Both the position numbers and the translations under genes were made by a program. Shown piece after piece: positions 52,759-62,613 of a stretch of DNA of 64,000 nucleotides. Source of the stretch: JBJXHN01 sp046233135 (lineage in GTDB: Bacteria > Pseudomonadota > Alphaproteobacteria > Rhodospirillales > Rhodospirillaceae); the NCBI GenBank assembly GCA_046233135.1, contig JBJXHN010000003.1:186001-250000 (forward strand), read 5' to 3'. Every line of letters begins with the position of its first letter. The first letter of the stretch is position 1. The notes under the pieces were generated by a model. That model was given only the letters and a program-made list of their open reading frames with translations. It was not told the DNA's origin and made no database searches.

Positions 52759-54536
52759 TGCACGCCTCATCCGCCCCCGAGCCCGGCGATGCCGGTGCCC
52801 TGCCCGGTCTGTTCGCCGGCCTGTTCGGCCCGGACCGCTCCGCCGCCGCCCCCCTGTGCCTGGACGGCGCGACAGAGATTTCCCGCGCCGCCGTACGGGC
52901 CGACGTGCTGGCCCTGGCCGGCACGCTGGAAGCCCCGCGCGTGGCCCTGCACTGCACCTCTGCCAGGCTGTTCCTGATCGCCCTGGCCGCCGCCTGGAGC
53001 CGGGGCGCGCGGGTGATCCTGCCAGCCAGCGACCGCTCGGGCCATCTGGAAGAGATCGGCACCGCTTTCGACCTGTTCCTGGACGATGCCGCCATCGACC
53101 GGATGCTGGCCGCAGCGCCCCGGCCGCCGGAACCGCTGCCCTTGCCCGATCCGGCCGCCCTGCCCGATCCCCGGTCTCTGGTCGCGGTGCTGTTCACCTC
53201 CGGCTCCACCGGCGCGCCAAAGGAAATCCTCAAGACCCTGCATCAGCTGGAAACCGAGATGCGGATGCAGGAGCCTTTGTGGGGGCCGGCAGTGGCTGCC
53301 CATGCCCGGGTGCTCGGCCTGGTCTCCCACCAGCATATTTATGGCCTGCTGTTCCGGGTGATCTGGCCGGTGATGCGTGGTCAGGCCTTCCAGGCCCGGC
53401 AAGCCCCGCTGTGGGATGACGTGATGGCCGAAGCCCGGCCCGGCGACGTGCTGATCACCAGCCCCGCCCACCTTGGTCGCCTGCACCCCGATCTCGCCGA
53501 TCCCGGGCGCATGGCCCGGCCGGCCCTGGTCTTCTGCTCCGGCGGCCCGCTCGATCGCGCCGGATCCGACGCCACCGCCCAGTCCCTGGGCATCCGCCCC
53601 ACCGAGATCTACGGCAGTACGGAAACCGGCGGCATCGCCTGGCGCCGGCAGGATGGCGCCGATACCCCCTGGGCGCCCCTGCCGGGCGTGGAGGTGGCGG
53701 CGGGCGACAGCGGATGCCTGACGGTCCGCGCCCCCCATATCGCCGAACGGGCGTGGCATCCCACCGAAGACCGCTGCACCATCGATCCCGACAGCCGCAC
53801 CTTCCGCCTGGGCGGCCGGGCCGACCGGGTGATGAAGGTGGAAGGCAAACGCATTTCCCTGACCGCCGTGGAGCGCCGGCTCTGCGGCTCCCCGCTGGTG
53901 GCAAAGGCTGCCGTGCTGCTGGCCGGTGCCGGCGACCACCGGCTGTCGGCGGTGGTGGTGCTGACGGCAGAGGGGCGCGCCGTCCTGGCCGACGAAGGAG
54001 CCTTCCGTCTGGGCCGCCGCCTGCGCCGGCAGGTCGCGGCGTTCGAGGAAGACGCCGCCCTGCCCCGCCGCTGGCGCTTTGTTGACGCGATCCCCACCGA
54101 TCCCCAGGGCAAGCGCCCCCAATCCCTGCTCGGCGCCCTGTTCTCCGACAGCGATCCGGATGAGGACGGCCAAAAGAGCAGCAGCCGGCCGGCCGATCCC
54201 GTCACCCGATCCATCGACCGGACGGAAAGCGGCGCGGTGGTCCATCTGCATGTGCCGGCGGACCTGCTGCACTTCCAGGGCCATTTCGAAGGCTTCCCGA
54301 TCCTGCCGGGCATTGTCCAGCTGCATTGGGTCGCCCATTGGGCCGCCGAGCTGTTCGGCCGGACCGCTCCGCCGGCCGAAATCGCCCGCCTGAAGTTCCG
54401 CCTGCCCATACCGCCGGACCGGACCGTCGCCCTGCATCTGACCCATGATCCGGGGCGGGGATCGGTGACGTTCCGCTACGCCTCCGACCAGGGGGATCAC
54501 GCCAGCGGCGTCCTCAAATGGCGCGAGGCCGGCTGA
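52758..54536 (+). CDS. Acyl-ACP synthetase fused to a hotdog dehydratase
   Basis: A 592-aa protein. Residues ~1-455 are an AMP-binding ligase (VLFTSGSTGAPKEILKTLHQLETE, EIYGSTETGGIAWR, FRLGGRADRVMKVEGKRIS) that would load an aryl starter onto ACP. Residues ~480-592 are a FabA/FabZ-like hotdog domain (LHFQGHFEGFPILPGIVQLHWVAHWAAELF) with the dehydratase His in GHFEGFPILPG, as in ApeI-type dehydratases. In many aryl-polyene clusters these are two genes; here they are one, linked by a Ser/Asp-rich stretch (SDSDPDEDGQKSSS). Confidence 0.85.
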   Translation: MHASSAPEPGDAGALPGLFAGLFGPDRSAAAPLCLDGATEISRAAVRADVLALAGTLEAPRVALHCTSARLFLIALAAAWSRGARVILPASDRSGHLEEIGTAFDLFLDDAAIDRMLAAAPRPPEPLPLPDPAALPDPRSLVAVLFTSGSTGAPKEILKTLHQLETEMRMQEPLWGPAVAAHARVLGLVSHQHIYGLLFRVIWPVMRGQAFQARQAPLWDDVMAEARPGDVLITSPAHLGRLHPDLADPGRMARPALVFCSGGPLDRAGSDATAQSLGIRPTEIYGSTETGGIAWRRQDGADTPWAPLPGVEVAAGDSGCLTVRAPHIAERAWHPTEDRCTIDPDSRTFRLGGRADRVMKVEGKRISLTAVERRLCGSPLVAKAAVLLAGAGDHRLSAVVVLTAEGRAVLADEGAFRLGRRLRRQVAAFEEDAALPRRWRFVDAIPTDPQGKRPQSLLGALFSDSDPDEDGQKSSSRPADPVTRSIDRTESGAVVHLHVPADLLHFQGHFEGFPILPGIVQLHWVAHWAAELFGRTAPPAEIARLKFRLPIPPDRTVALHLTHDPGRGSVTFRYASDQGDHASGVLKWREAG

Positions 54537-56230
54537 TGCGCTTTTGTGCCGTTGTCCCCACCCATAACCACCACCGGGTGCTTCCGGCCGTGGTGGACGC
54601 CCTGCGCGCCCGTGATCTGCCGGTGCTGGTGATCGACGACGGGTCGGAACAGGAAACGGCGGCGGCGGTGGCGGCCCTGCACGCGCCGGACGCCGGCGTG
54701 ACCGTCCACCGCCTGCCCGAGAACCGCGGCAAGGGCGAAGCCGTGATGGCCGGTCTTTCGCTCGCCGAAGCCGCCGGCTACACCCACGCCGTTCAGGTGG
54801 ACGCCGACGGCCAGCACGATCTGGAGCGCCTGGGTCCCCTGATGGATGCGGCAAGGGCCTATCCTTCCGCCATCGTCACCGGCCGGCCGGTCTACGACGA
54901 CAGCATGCCCACCGGCCGCAAGGTGGGGCGCTGGATCACCCATGTCTGGGTCTGGGTGGAAACCCTGTCCCTGACCGTCCGCGACAGCATGTGCGGCTTC
55001 CGCGTCTATCCCGTCGCCGACAGCCTGGCGGTCTGGCGGCAGGAAGGCTGCGGCCGCAAGATGGACTTCGATACGGAAATCATGGTCCGCCTGGTCTGGC
55101 GCGGCGCCCGCTATGTGGATGTGCCCACCCGGGTGGTCTATCCGGAGGGCAATACCTCCAACTTTCGCCTGTGGGCGGACAATGTGCTGATTTCGTGGAT
55201 GCACACCCGGCTGGTGTTCGGCATGCTCGCCCGCCTGCCCGGGTTCCTGAGGCGCGGCGGCCGCTGGCGGCGTCCTGCCGGCCCCGCCACCAAAAACGCC
55301 CACTGGTCGGAGATCAACGAGCGCGGCCTGTACTGGGGCATCCGGCTCCTGGGCTGGGTCTATGCCCTGGCCGGCCGCACCGCTTGCCAGTTGGCCATGT
55401 CGCCGGTCATCGCCTACTTCTTCCTGACCGGACGAGAAGCCCGCGCGGCCTCGATGGATGTCCTTGGCCGGGTGGCGCGGCTGCGGGGCACGCGCCCGCC
55501 AAGCGCCTGGGACAGCTTCCGCCACTTCTATGCCTTCGGCGGCGCCGCCCTGGACAAGGTCGCGGCCTGGTGCGGCGAGATCACCATCAAAAGCCTGGAC
55601 CTGCCGGGCGGGGCCGACAGCCTGTTCACCCACCTGCCCAAAGACAAGGCGGTGATCCTGTTCGTGTCCCACTTCGGCAATATCGAACTGGTCCGCGCTC
55701 TCGCCACCCGTCACCGGGACTTCCGGGTCAACGTGCTGCTGCATCAGAAGAACGCCGCCCGTTTCGGCCGGCTGCTGCGCACCCTGGCCCCGGAGTCCCA
55801 GGTGGACCTGATCGAGGTCACCGATGTCGGACCGGACACCGCCATCCGGCTGTCGGAGAAGGTGGCACGGGGGGAATGGATCGTCATCGCCGCCGACCGG
55901 GTGGCCATCGGCGCCCGGGATGCGGTGGTCGAGGTTCCCTTCCTGGGCGCCCCCGCCCCCTTTCCCCAGGGTCCCCATGTGCTGGCCCATCTGATGGGAT
56001 GCCCGGTCTACATGGCCGCCGCATGGCGGGTGGGAAAGCGCTTCCGGGTGTCTTGGGCGAAACTGGCCGACCGCGTCGTCCTGCCCCGCAAGGGCCGGGC
56101 GGAGGCCATCGCCGGATACGCCGCCACCTATGCCACCTGGCTGGAGGGCCTGGTCCTGGCCGAGCCCCGGCAGTGGTTCAACTTCTATCCCTTCTGGACA
56201 GGCCGCGAGACGGAACACCATGCCCGCTAG
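54536..56230 (+). CDS. Glycosyltransferase 2 / acyltransferase fusion protein
   Basis: A 564-aa two-domain protein. Residues 1-~250 are a GT-2 glycosyltransferase (FCAVVPTHNHHRVLPAVVDALRA, DADGQHD metal site). Residues ~280-560 are an LpxL/HtrB-like acyltransferase domain (SHFGNIELVRALATRH with the H-x4-E motif). This fusion is typical of aryl-polyene clusters and supports anchoring of the pigment to a membrane glycolipid. Starts with a TGATG overlap. Confidence 0.85.
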   Translation: MRFCAVVPTHNHHRVLPAVVDALRARDLPVLVIDDGSEQETAAAVAALHAPDAGVTVHRLPENRGKGEAVMAGLSLAEAAGYTHAVQVDADGQHDLERLGPLMDAARAYPSAIVTGRPVYDDSMPTGRKVGRWITHVWVWVETLSLTVRDSMCGFRVYPVADSLAVWRQEGCGRKMDFDTEIMVRLVWRGARYVDVPTRVVYPEGNTSNFRLWADNVLISWMHTRLVFGMLARLPGFLRRGGRWRRPAGPATKNAHWSEINERGLYWGIRLLGWVYALAGRTACQLAMSPVIAYFFLTGREARAASMDVLGRVARLRGTRPPSAWDSFRHFYAFGGAALDKVAAWCGEITIKSLDLPGGADSLFTHLPKDKAVILFVSHFGNIELVRALATRHRDFRVNVLLHQKNAARFGRLLRTLAPESQVDLIEVTDVGPDTAIRLSEKVARGEWIVIAADRVAIGARDAVVEVPFLGAPAPFPQGPHVLAHLMGCPVYMAAAWRVGKRFRVSWAKLADRVVLPRKGRAEAIAGYAATYATWLEGLVLAEPRQWFNFYPFWTGRETEHHAR

Positions 56231-57833
56231 CCCACATTCTGCTCCGTTCACCGTCACCTTCGGCGCCGCGCCCCTGACCATCGAAGATGTGGTGGCCCTG
56301 GCCGAGGGCCGGGCACGGCCGGTGCTGTCCGACGATCCAGCCTTCCTGGCCCGTATCCAAAAGGGCGCGGATTTCCTGGACCGGGAGTTGCGGGAACACG
56401 GGCATATCTATGGGGTGACCACCGGTTACGGCGATTCCGTGCTGCGCGGGGTCCCGCCCGAGCTGGTGGCGGACCTGCCCCTGCACCTCAGCCGTTTTCA
56501 TGGCTGCGGTCTGGGCGAGATGCTGCACCCGGCACAGACCCGGGCGGTGCTGGCCGTGCGGCTGGCATCGCTGTGCACCGGCTATTCGGGGGTCAGCCCG
56601 GATCTGCTGCGGCTGCTGCGCGCCCTGCTTGTTCACGACATCCTGCCGCGCATTCCCCAGGAGGGCTCGGTGGGGGCCAGCGGGGATCTGACGCCGCTGT
56701 CCTACGTGGTCGCCACCCTGGTGGGCGAGCGGGACGTGACCGTGGCCGGCGGCCCGCCGCGCCCCGCCGCCGAGGCCCTGGCCGACGCCGGATTGACGCC
56801 GCTGACCCTGCGGCCCAAGGAAGCCCTGGCAATCATGAACGGTACGGCGGTGATGACCGGGCTGATGTGCCAGGCCTTCACCCGCGCCACCTACCTGGCC
56901 CGCCTGTGCACGCGGATCACGTCCCTGGCCGTGGTTGCCCTGCGCGGCAACCCGGCCCATTTCGACGCCCGCCTGTTCGCCGCCAAGCCCCACCCCGGCC
57001 AGGCCCGCTGTGCCCGGCGGATCGCGGCGGATCTGTCGGCGCTGGGCGAGGCGTACGCCCCCGCCCGCCTTCAGGACCGCTATTCCCTGCGCTGCGCCCC
57101 CCATGTGATCGGCGTGCTGGAGGATATGGCCCCCACCTTCCGCGGCTTGCTGGAAACCGAGCTGAACAGCGCCAACGACAACCCGCTGATCGATGTGGAC
57201 GCGGAAACCATCCTGCACGGCGGCCACTTCTACGGCGGCCATGTGGCCTTTGCCGCCGACGGCCTGAAGACCCTGGTGGCCAACCTCGCCGACCTGATGG
57301 ACCGGCAGTTGGCCTTGCTGGTCGACCCCCGCTTCAACCACGGCCTGCCCGCCAACCTGTCCGGCGCGACCCGGGAGCGGGCGTCCATCAATCACGGCCT
57401 GAAAGCGGTGCAGATCGGCGCGTCCGCCTGGACGGCGGAGGCCCTGAAAGGCACCATGCCCGCCAGCGTCTTTTCCCGCTCCACCGAGTGCCATAACCAG
57501 GACAAGGTCAGTCTGGGTACGATCGCCGCCCGGGACTGCCTGCGGGTGCTTCAGTTGACCGAACAGGTGGCCGCCGCCCTGCTGATCGCGGTGCGACAGG
57601 CCATCGAGCTGCGGCTGGCCGAAGCCGGAGCCGGGGTCAATTCCGCCCTGCGCCCCGACCAGCTGGGCCTGGCGCTCGCCGCCTTCCATGACTCTCTGGG
57701 CGAGGATATTCCCTTCCTTGCCGAGGACCGGCCGCTGGAAGGAACCCTGCGCCGGCTGACCGCGCTGATCCAGGCCCGCCACTGGCCGCTTTATGCCGGC
57801 GAAGGCGCCGCCGGTGGCGAGGCCGCACCATGA
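56220..57833 (+). CDS. Aromatic amino acid ammonia-lyase (HAL/TAL/PAL superfamily)
   Basis: A 537-aa MIO-dependent lyase. Ala153-Ser154-Gly155 in GSVGASGDLTPLSY forms the MIO cofactor; Tyr64 in YGVTTGYG is the catalytic Tyr, and ELNSANDNPLID is present. It probably makes the aryl starter (cinnamate/coumarate-type acid) from Phe or Tyr. The residue pair aligned with the substrate-selectivity site is Phe93-His94 (HAL usually Ser-His, TAL His-Leu, PAL Phe-Leu), so the substrate cannot be read simply. Confidence 0.88.
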   Translation: MPASPHSAPFTVTFGAAPLTIEDVVALAEGRARPVLSDDPAFLARIQKGADFLDRELREHGHIYGVTTGYGDSVLRGVPPELVADLPLHLSRFHGCGLGEMLHPAQTRAVLAVRLASLCTGYSGVSPDLLRLLRALLVHDILPRIPQEGSVGASGDLTPLSYVVATLVGERDVTVAGGPPRPAAEALADAGLTPLTLRPKEALAIMNGTAVMTGLMCQAFTRATYLARLCTRITSLAVVALRGNPAHFDARLFAAKPHPGQARCARRIAADLSALGEAYAPARLQDRYSLRCAPHVIGVLEDMAPTFRGLLETELNSANDNPLIDVDAETILHGGHFYGGHVAFAADGLKTLVANLADLMDRQLALLVDPRFNHGLPANLSGATRERASINHGLKAVQIGASAWTAEALKGTMPASVFSRSTECHNQDKVSLGTIAARDCLRVLQLTEQVAAALLIAVRQAIELRLAEAGAGVNSALRPDQLGLALAAFHDSLGEDIPFLAEDRPLEGTLRRLTALIQARHWPLYAGEGAAGGEAAP

Positions 57834-58282
57834 TCCGCGCCTCCGTCACCGAAACCATCCAGTTCTACCACCTGGACCCCATGCAGGTGGTCTGGCACGG
57901 CAACTACGTCCGCTTCTTCGAAAAGGCGCGCTACGCCCTGCTGGAGGCCATCGACTACAACTATCCTCGGATGGACGAGTCCGGCTTCGTCTGGCCCATC
58001 GTCGACATGCGGGTGAAGTACGTGCGGCCCTGCCGCTTCGGGCAGGAGATCACCATCACCGCCCGCCTGAAGGAATACGAAAACCGCCTGAAGATCGACT
58101 ACCTGATCACCGACAGCGCCAGCGTCGAACCCCTGACCAAGGGCTTTACCATCCAGGTCGCCGTCGACAAGGCCAGCGGGGAGATGCGCTACCGCAGCCC
58201 CGATTTCCTGATCGACCACCTGGATGCCCTTACCGCGCGCAGCAAGCCGAAGACAGGCACGGAAGGACGAGCGCAGCCATGA
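57830..58282 (+). CDS. 4HBT-family thioesterase
   Basis: A 150-aa hotdog thioesterase: IQFYHLDPMQVVWHGNYVRFFEKARYALLEAIDY carries the Asp of the 4HBT active site. In aryl-polyene clusters a thioesterase edits stalled chains or releases the product. ATGA overlap with the lyase gene. Confidence 0.85.
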   Translation: MIRASVTETIQFYHLDPMQVVWHGNYVRFFEKARYALLEAIDYNYPRMDESGFVWPIVDMRVKYVRPCRFGQEITITARLKEYENRLKIDYLITDSASVEPLTKGFTIQVAVDKASGEMRYRSPDFLIDHLDALTARSKPKTGTEGRAQP

Positions 58283-58962
58283 CCTTTCGCCCCTCCCTGC
58301 CGGTGATCCGGCTTGTGCTGCTGGTGTTTCTCGGTCTGGCGGTTCTGGTCCCGGCAGCATCCGCAGGCCACGACGGGCAGCGCCCCGGCCCGGACCCGAT
58401 CCCCGCCGACCGCTACATGGCCGGCCGCTTTACCATGGAACGCCACCTCGGCGGCTTCGCAACCCCGCTGGTTTCCCACGGCCGGTTCTTCCTTGCGCCG
58501 GCCATCGGGCTGGCATGGCTGACCGACACCCCCTTCCCTGACGTCCTGGTGCTCGACCGCCGGGGCATCACCCGCTTCCCCGCCCCAGACCGGCCGGAAC
58601 GTCTGGCTGGCGGAGACCGCCTGCGGGTGGTGACCGACATGATCGCCGGCGTGCTGGCCGGCGACTGGGCGCGGCTGGACACCGCCTTTTCCGTGGATCT
58701 CGCCAAGACCGCGCCCGACCTGCCGTCCTGGCGCGCCACCCTGGTGCCGGCCGCCGACGGCCCGCTGGCCTCCCAGATCACCCGCATCACCGCCGAAGGC
58801 GGAGCCGTGGTGACCACCGTGACCCTGGACAAGCCCGGCGGCGACCGCGATGTGCTGCATCTGGACGCTCAGGCCCTGTTCCCCCTGCCCCTGCCAGCCG
58901 AGGTAAGCGTGCTGTTCGACGCGGCCGCGGCCGCATCCGCCGCGGAGACCACCCCGCGATGA
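58279..58962 (+). CDS. LolA-like outer-membrane carrier protein
   Basis: A 227-aa exported protein with signal peptide LPVIRLVLLVFLGLAVLVPAASA. The body (YMAGRFTMERHLGGFATPLVSHGRFFLAPAIGLAWLTDTPFP) resembles the LolA-like carriers of aryl-polyene clusters, thought to ferry the lipid-like product across the periplasm. Overlaps the preceding and following genes by four bases. Confidence 0.78.
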   Translation: MTFRPSLPVIRLVLLVFLGLAVLVPAASAGHDGQRPGPDPIPADRYMAGRFTMERHLGGFATPLVSHGRFFLAPAIGLAWLTDTPFPDVLVLDRRGITRFPAPDRPERLAGGDRLRVVTDMIAGVLAGDWARLDTAFSVDLAKTAPDLPSWRATLVPAADGPLASQITRITAEGGAVVTTVTLDKPGGDRDVLHLDAQALFPLPLPAEVSVLFDAAAAASAAETTPR

Positions 58963-61376
58963 CCCGGTCCCCGGCCCCATCCGTCGATCGTCGCCCGGTG
59001 CCGTGGAGCCTGCTGTGGCTTTGCGCACTGCTGGTCATGGCGTTGTGGGCCGGCTGGCGGGTGCTGGGGGGCGGAGTGACCATCGACGCCGACATCCTGT
59101 CGCTGATCGGCCGCGACCACGGTTCCGCCGAGACCGCCCCCACGGCCATCGATCAGATGCGCCGCCTGCTGACCCGGGATGCCGGCCGCGCCGTTTTCAT
59201 GATCTCCGTGCCCGATGCGGGCACCGGACGGGATACCGCGATCTCCGCCGCCCGGGATTTTGCCGACCAGGTCGCCGCCCTGCCCGGCACCCGCAGTGTT
59301 AGCACCCCGGCGACCGAAACGGCGCGGATTGCCGACCTGCGGGCCTACTACGCCGCGCGGGGCAGCGGCCTGCTGTCCGACACCGACCGTCAGGACCTGC
59401 TGGCCGGCGACGCCGACGTCATCCTGCGCCGCGCCCTGCAAGCCCTTTACGACCCCACCGCCCTGGTGGACGGCGACAGCCTGCGCCGCGATCCCTTTTC
59501 CCTCCAACCCCGGGCGCTGATGGATATCGCCCGGCGGCTGGGTACGGAATCCGGGATCGTCACCGCCGACGGCCAGATCCACGTGCCGGTGGTCGCGACC
59601 CTGGATCCCGCCCTGCGCCGGGATGGGGGCGAAGACACCTGGGTCGACGCCGTCGAAACCCTGCGCCGGACCCTGGCCACCGAACGCGCCCTGTCGGTTG
59701 CCCGCACCGGGCAGGTCTTCTTCGCCAAGGAACAGCGCGCCAAGGCCAAGGGGGATGTCCAGCGCATCGCCCTGCTGACCGGCATCGGCGTTGCGGTGAT
59801 GATCCTGCTGGCCTTCACCTCGTGGGTGCCGCTGGTGGTGGCGCTGCTCACCGTGGGCAGCGGGCTGGTGGCCGGGCTGGCGGCGGTGACCGTCCTGTTC
59901 GGCACCGTCCATGCCATCGCCCTGGTGTTCGGGGCCAGCCTGATCGGCATTTCCGTGGACTATGCCCTGCACTATCTGGCCCAGGATCCGCGATCCGGCA
60001 GCCGCCGCGCGCGCATGCGCCGGATCCGGCCGGGGCTGCTGCTCGGCCTTGCCACATCCGTCCTCGGCTTCGCGGCCCTGGCCTTCAGTCCCCTGGGTCT
60101 GCTGACGCAGATCGCCGTCTATTCGGCGGCGGGCCTGATTGCCGCCTGCCTGACGGTTCTGCTGGTGGTGCCCCGCCTGCCCGACCGCCCGGCCCGCGCC
60201 CTGCTGCCCCTGGATCGCTGGATGCGCAAGCTGCGACGGATCCAGCACCGTCTGGCCCCGGCCCCCCGCCACCGCCCCATCCTGCTCGGCCTGCTGGCCA
60301 TCGCCGGCGGGGTCGGCGCCCTGACCTTGCCCGCCGACGACGATATCCGCCGCCTCGGCCAAGGTGGACCGGACCTGCTGGCCGACGCCCGGACCATCAG
60401 CGCGACGCTGGGGCTGGCCGGGGCCGTTCAGGTGATCCAGGTCTATGGCGATGATTCCCAGAAGGTGCTGCGCCGCACCGAAGCGGTCCGCGCCGCCCTG
60501 TCCCCGCTGATCGCTGACGGCACCTTGGGCGGCCTGATCGCCCCGTCCGACCTGATCCCGTCCACCGCCACCCAGGAGGCCAACCGAGACCTGATCCGGT
60601 CCGTGCTGTTCCCCGCCGTGAACGCCCCCGACAGCGCAGCCTTTCGCCTGTCGGCCGTGCTCTCCCGCCCGGTTCCTCCTCCGCCCGGCGATGCCCCGCT
60701 GCTGCTGCCCGATCCGGAGGTGCGGCACCTGCTGCCCGAACTGACCATGCTGCTGAGCGACGGGGTCGGTCTGGTGCGCCTGCGCGATGTCCGCGACCCG
60801 GCCGCCCTGGCCGAGGCCCTGGCGCCCCTGCCCGGGGTCGAGCTGCTGGATCCCCGCACCGCGCTGACCGACCAGTTCGCGCTGTACCGCCATTGGGCCT
60901 ATGGCGGGCTGCTGGCGGCCATGGCGGCCGGTGCGGCGCTGGCCTGCGGCCGCCACGGCCTGCGCAACGGCCTGTCCCTGGCCGGCGCACCGGCCGGCGC
61001 GGTGCTGGTCGCCCTGGTCGGCAGCCACCTGCTGGGGGTGCCCCACAACTTCTTCACCACCATGGCCCTGTTCCTGGTCTTCGCCATCGGCGCCGACTAC
61101 GCCCTGTTCCTGGCCGAGGAACGTGAATGCATCGACACCCGAGACAGCCCCCCTGCTCCCCCCCCCGATGGCGCCCCCGCCGCCACCCTGGCCGTGCTGC
61201 TGTCGCTGATCAGCAGTGTGCTCGCCTTCGGGCTGCTTGCCACCAGTGCGGTGCCGCTGGTCAACGCCATCGGCACGGTGATCGCCCTGGGTCTGGTGGC
61301 CGCCTGGGTCCTCGCGCCGCTGCTGACAGCCCCATCCCGTTCCATGTCCAGTTCCCCCTCCCGTTCCGGAGACTGA
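58959..61376 (+). CDS. MMPL/RND-type exporter of the aryl-polyene cluster
   Basis: An 805-aa membrane transporter with a twofold arrangement: helix one, a large periplasmic domain, five helices (VAVMILLAFTSWVPLVVALLTVGSG... FGASLIGISVDYALHYLAQDP), a second periplasmic domain and final helices (HNFFTTMALFLVFAIGADYALFLAEERE). The ISVDYALH and AIGADYALF motifs are MMPL signature blocks. Likely extrudes the pigment or its lipid precursor from the inner membrane to the LolA-like carrier. Confidence 0.88.
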   Translation: MTRSPAPSVDRRPVPWSLLWLCALLVMALWAGWRVLGGGVTIDADILSLIGRDHGSAETAPTAIDQMRRLLTRDAGRAVFMISVPDAGTGRDTAISAARDFADQVAALPGTRSVSTPATETARIADLRAYYAARGSGLLSDTDRQDLLAGDADVILRRALQALYDPTALVDGDSLRRDPFSLQPRALMDIARRLGTESGIVTADGQIHVPVVATLDPALRRDGGEDTWVDAVETLRRTLATERALSVARTGQVFFAKEQRAKAKGDVQRIALLTGIGVAVMILLAFTSWVPLVVALLTVGSGLVAGLAAVTVLFGTVHAIALVFGASLIGISVDYALHYLAQDPRSGSRRARMRRIRPGLLLGLATSVLGFAALAFSPLGLLTQIAVYSAAGLIAACLTVLLVVPRLPDRPARALLPLDRWMRKLRRIQHRLAPAPRHRPILLGLLAIAGGVGALTLPADDDIRRLGQGGPDLLADARTISATLGLAGAVQVIQVYGDDSQKVLRRTEAVRAALSPLIADGTLGGLIAPSDLIPSTATQEANRDLIRSVLFPAVNAPDSAAFRLSAVLSRPVPPPPGDAPLLLPDPEVRHLLPELTMLLSDGVGLVRLRDVRDPAALAEALAPLPGVELLDPRTALTDQFALYRHWAYGGLLAAMAAGAALACGRHGLRNGLSLAGAPAGAVLVALVGSHLLGVPHNFFTTMALFLVFAIGADYALFLAEERECIDTRDSPPAPPPDGAPAATLAVLLSLISSVLAFGLLATSAVPLVNAIGTVIALGLVAAWVLAPLLTAPSRSMSSSPSRSGD

Positions 61377-61377
61377 T

Positions 61378-62613
61378 GTGTCCGCTCTCTCTCATGACTG
61401 CGATATCGCCATTATCGGTGCCGGCCCGGCGGGTACGGTAACCGCCAAGTTCCTGCGCGACGCCGGGATGTCCGTGGTGCTGCTGGAAGCGGGCACCCTG
61501 CCCCGGTTCGTGATCGGCGAAAGCCTGCTGCCCAACTGCATGAACGTCATGGAACGCTGCGGCCTGCTGCCGGCGATCAGGGACGCCGGCTTCCAGTTCA
61601 AGGACGGTGCGGCCTTCGAACGGGGGGATACCTCGGCTGTCATCGATTTCCGCGAAAACTTCGAGACCACCGGCTGGCCCACCACCTTCCAGGTCCAGCG
61701 AGCCCGTTTCGACACCCTGCTGGCCGAGGGGGCCGCAGAGGCCGGAGTGGACATCCGCCAGGGCCATCAGGTCACCGCCGCCCGCCTGTCCGACGGCGAC
61801 TGCCGCCTGACCTACACCACCGCAGACGGAACCACCGGCACCCTGTCCAGCGGCTTCGTGGTGGACGCCAGCGGCTATGGCCGGGTGCTGCCCCGGCTGC
61901 TGGGGCTGGTGCAACCGTCTACCCTGCTGTCCCGCCGCGCCCTGTTCACCCACATGCGCGACCACATGGCGCCGGGCGATCACGACCGCAACAAGATCCT
62001 GATCACCGTCCATCCCGAACGGCAGGACACCTGGTACTGGCTGATCCCCTTTTCCGACGGCACCGCCTCGGTCGGCGTCGTCTTCCCCGGTGACGCCCCG
62101 CACCACCCGGGGCTGGACGACGCCACCCTGTTCCGCCGCCTGCTGGATGACACCCGCCTGCGCAGCATTCTGGCCCGTGCCGAACAGATCCGTCCGCTGG
62201 GAACCCTGTCCGACTATTCGGCCAGCTCCACCGCGCTCTATGGCGACGGCTACGTGCTGGTGGGCAATGCGGGCGCCTTCCTCGACCCCGTTTTCTCCTC
62301 GGGCGTGACCATCGCCATGGTCTCCGCCGAGATGGCCGCGCAGACCCTGATCCGCCGCCACAAGGGCGAAACCGTCACCTGGCAGGCCGACTATGCCGAT
62401 CCCCTGATGCGCGGGGTGAATACCTTTGAAGCCTGCGTGCGGGCTTGGTACGAAGGGGGCCTGCAAACCATCATCTTCAATCAGCCGGTGGGGGAAAGCC
62501 GTTACAAGCGGATGGTGATCTCCATTCTGGCCGGCTACGCCTGGAACACGGAAAATCCCATGGTCACCCAGACCGACCGTTCCCTGACCGCCCTGAGCGC
62601 CCTATGCGCCTGA
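61378..62613 (+). CDS. FAD-dependent oxidoreductase (tryptophan halogenase-like)
   Basis: A 411-aa flavoprotein: DIAIIGAGPAGTVTAKFL is the FAD Rossmann site, GFVVDASGYGRVLPRLLGL and GNAGAFLDPVFSSGVTIAM the conserved halogenase/monooxygenase blocks. Relatives of this gene are common in aryl-polyene sets; it may oxidise the aryl head or polyene. The start is GTG at 61378, right after the preceding stop. Confidence 0.82.
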   Translation: MSALSHDCDIAIIGAGPAGTVTAKFLRDAGMSVVLLEAGTLPRFVIGESLLPNCMNVMERCGLLPAIRDAGFQFKDGAAFERGDTSAVIDFRENFETTGWPTTFQVQRARFDTLLAEGAAEAGVDIRQGHQVTAARLSDGDCRLTYTTADGTTGTLSSGFVVDASGYGRVLPRLLGLVQPSTLLSRRALFTHMRDHMAPGDHDRNKILITVHPERQDTWYWLIPFSDGTASVGVVFPGDAPHHPGLDDATLFRRLLDDTRLRSILARAEQIRPLGTLSDYSASSTALYGDGYVLVGNAGAFLDPVFSSGVTIAMVSAEMAAQTLIRRHKGETVTWQADYADPLMRGVNTFEACVRAWYEGGLQTIIFNQPVGESRYKRMVISILAGYAWNTENPMVTQTDRSLTALSALCA

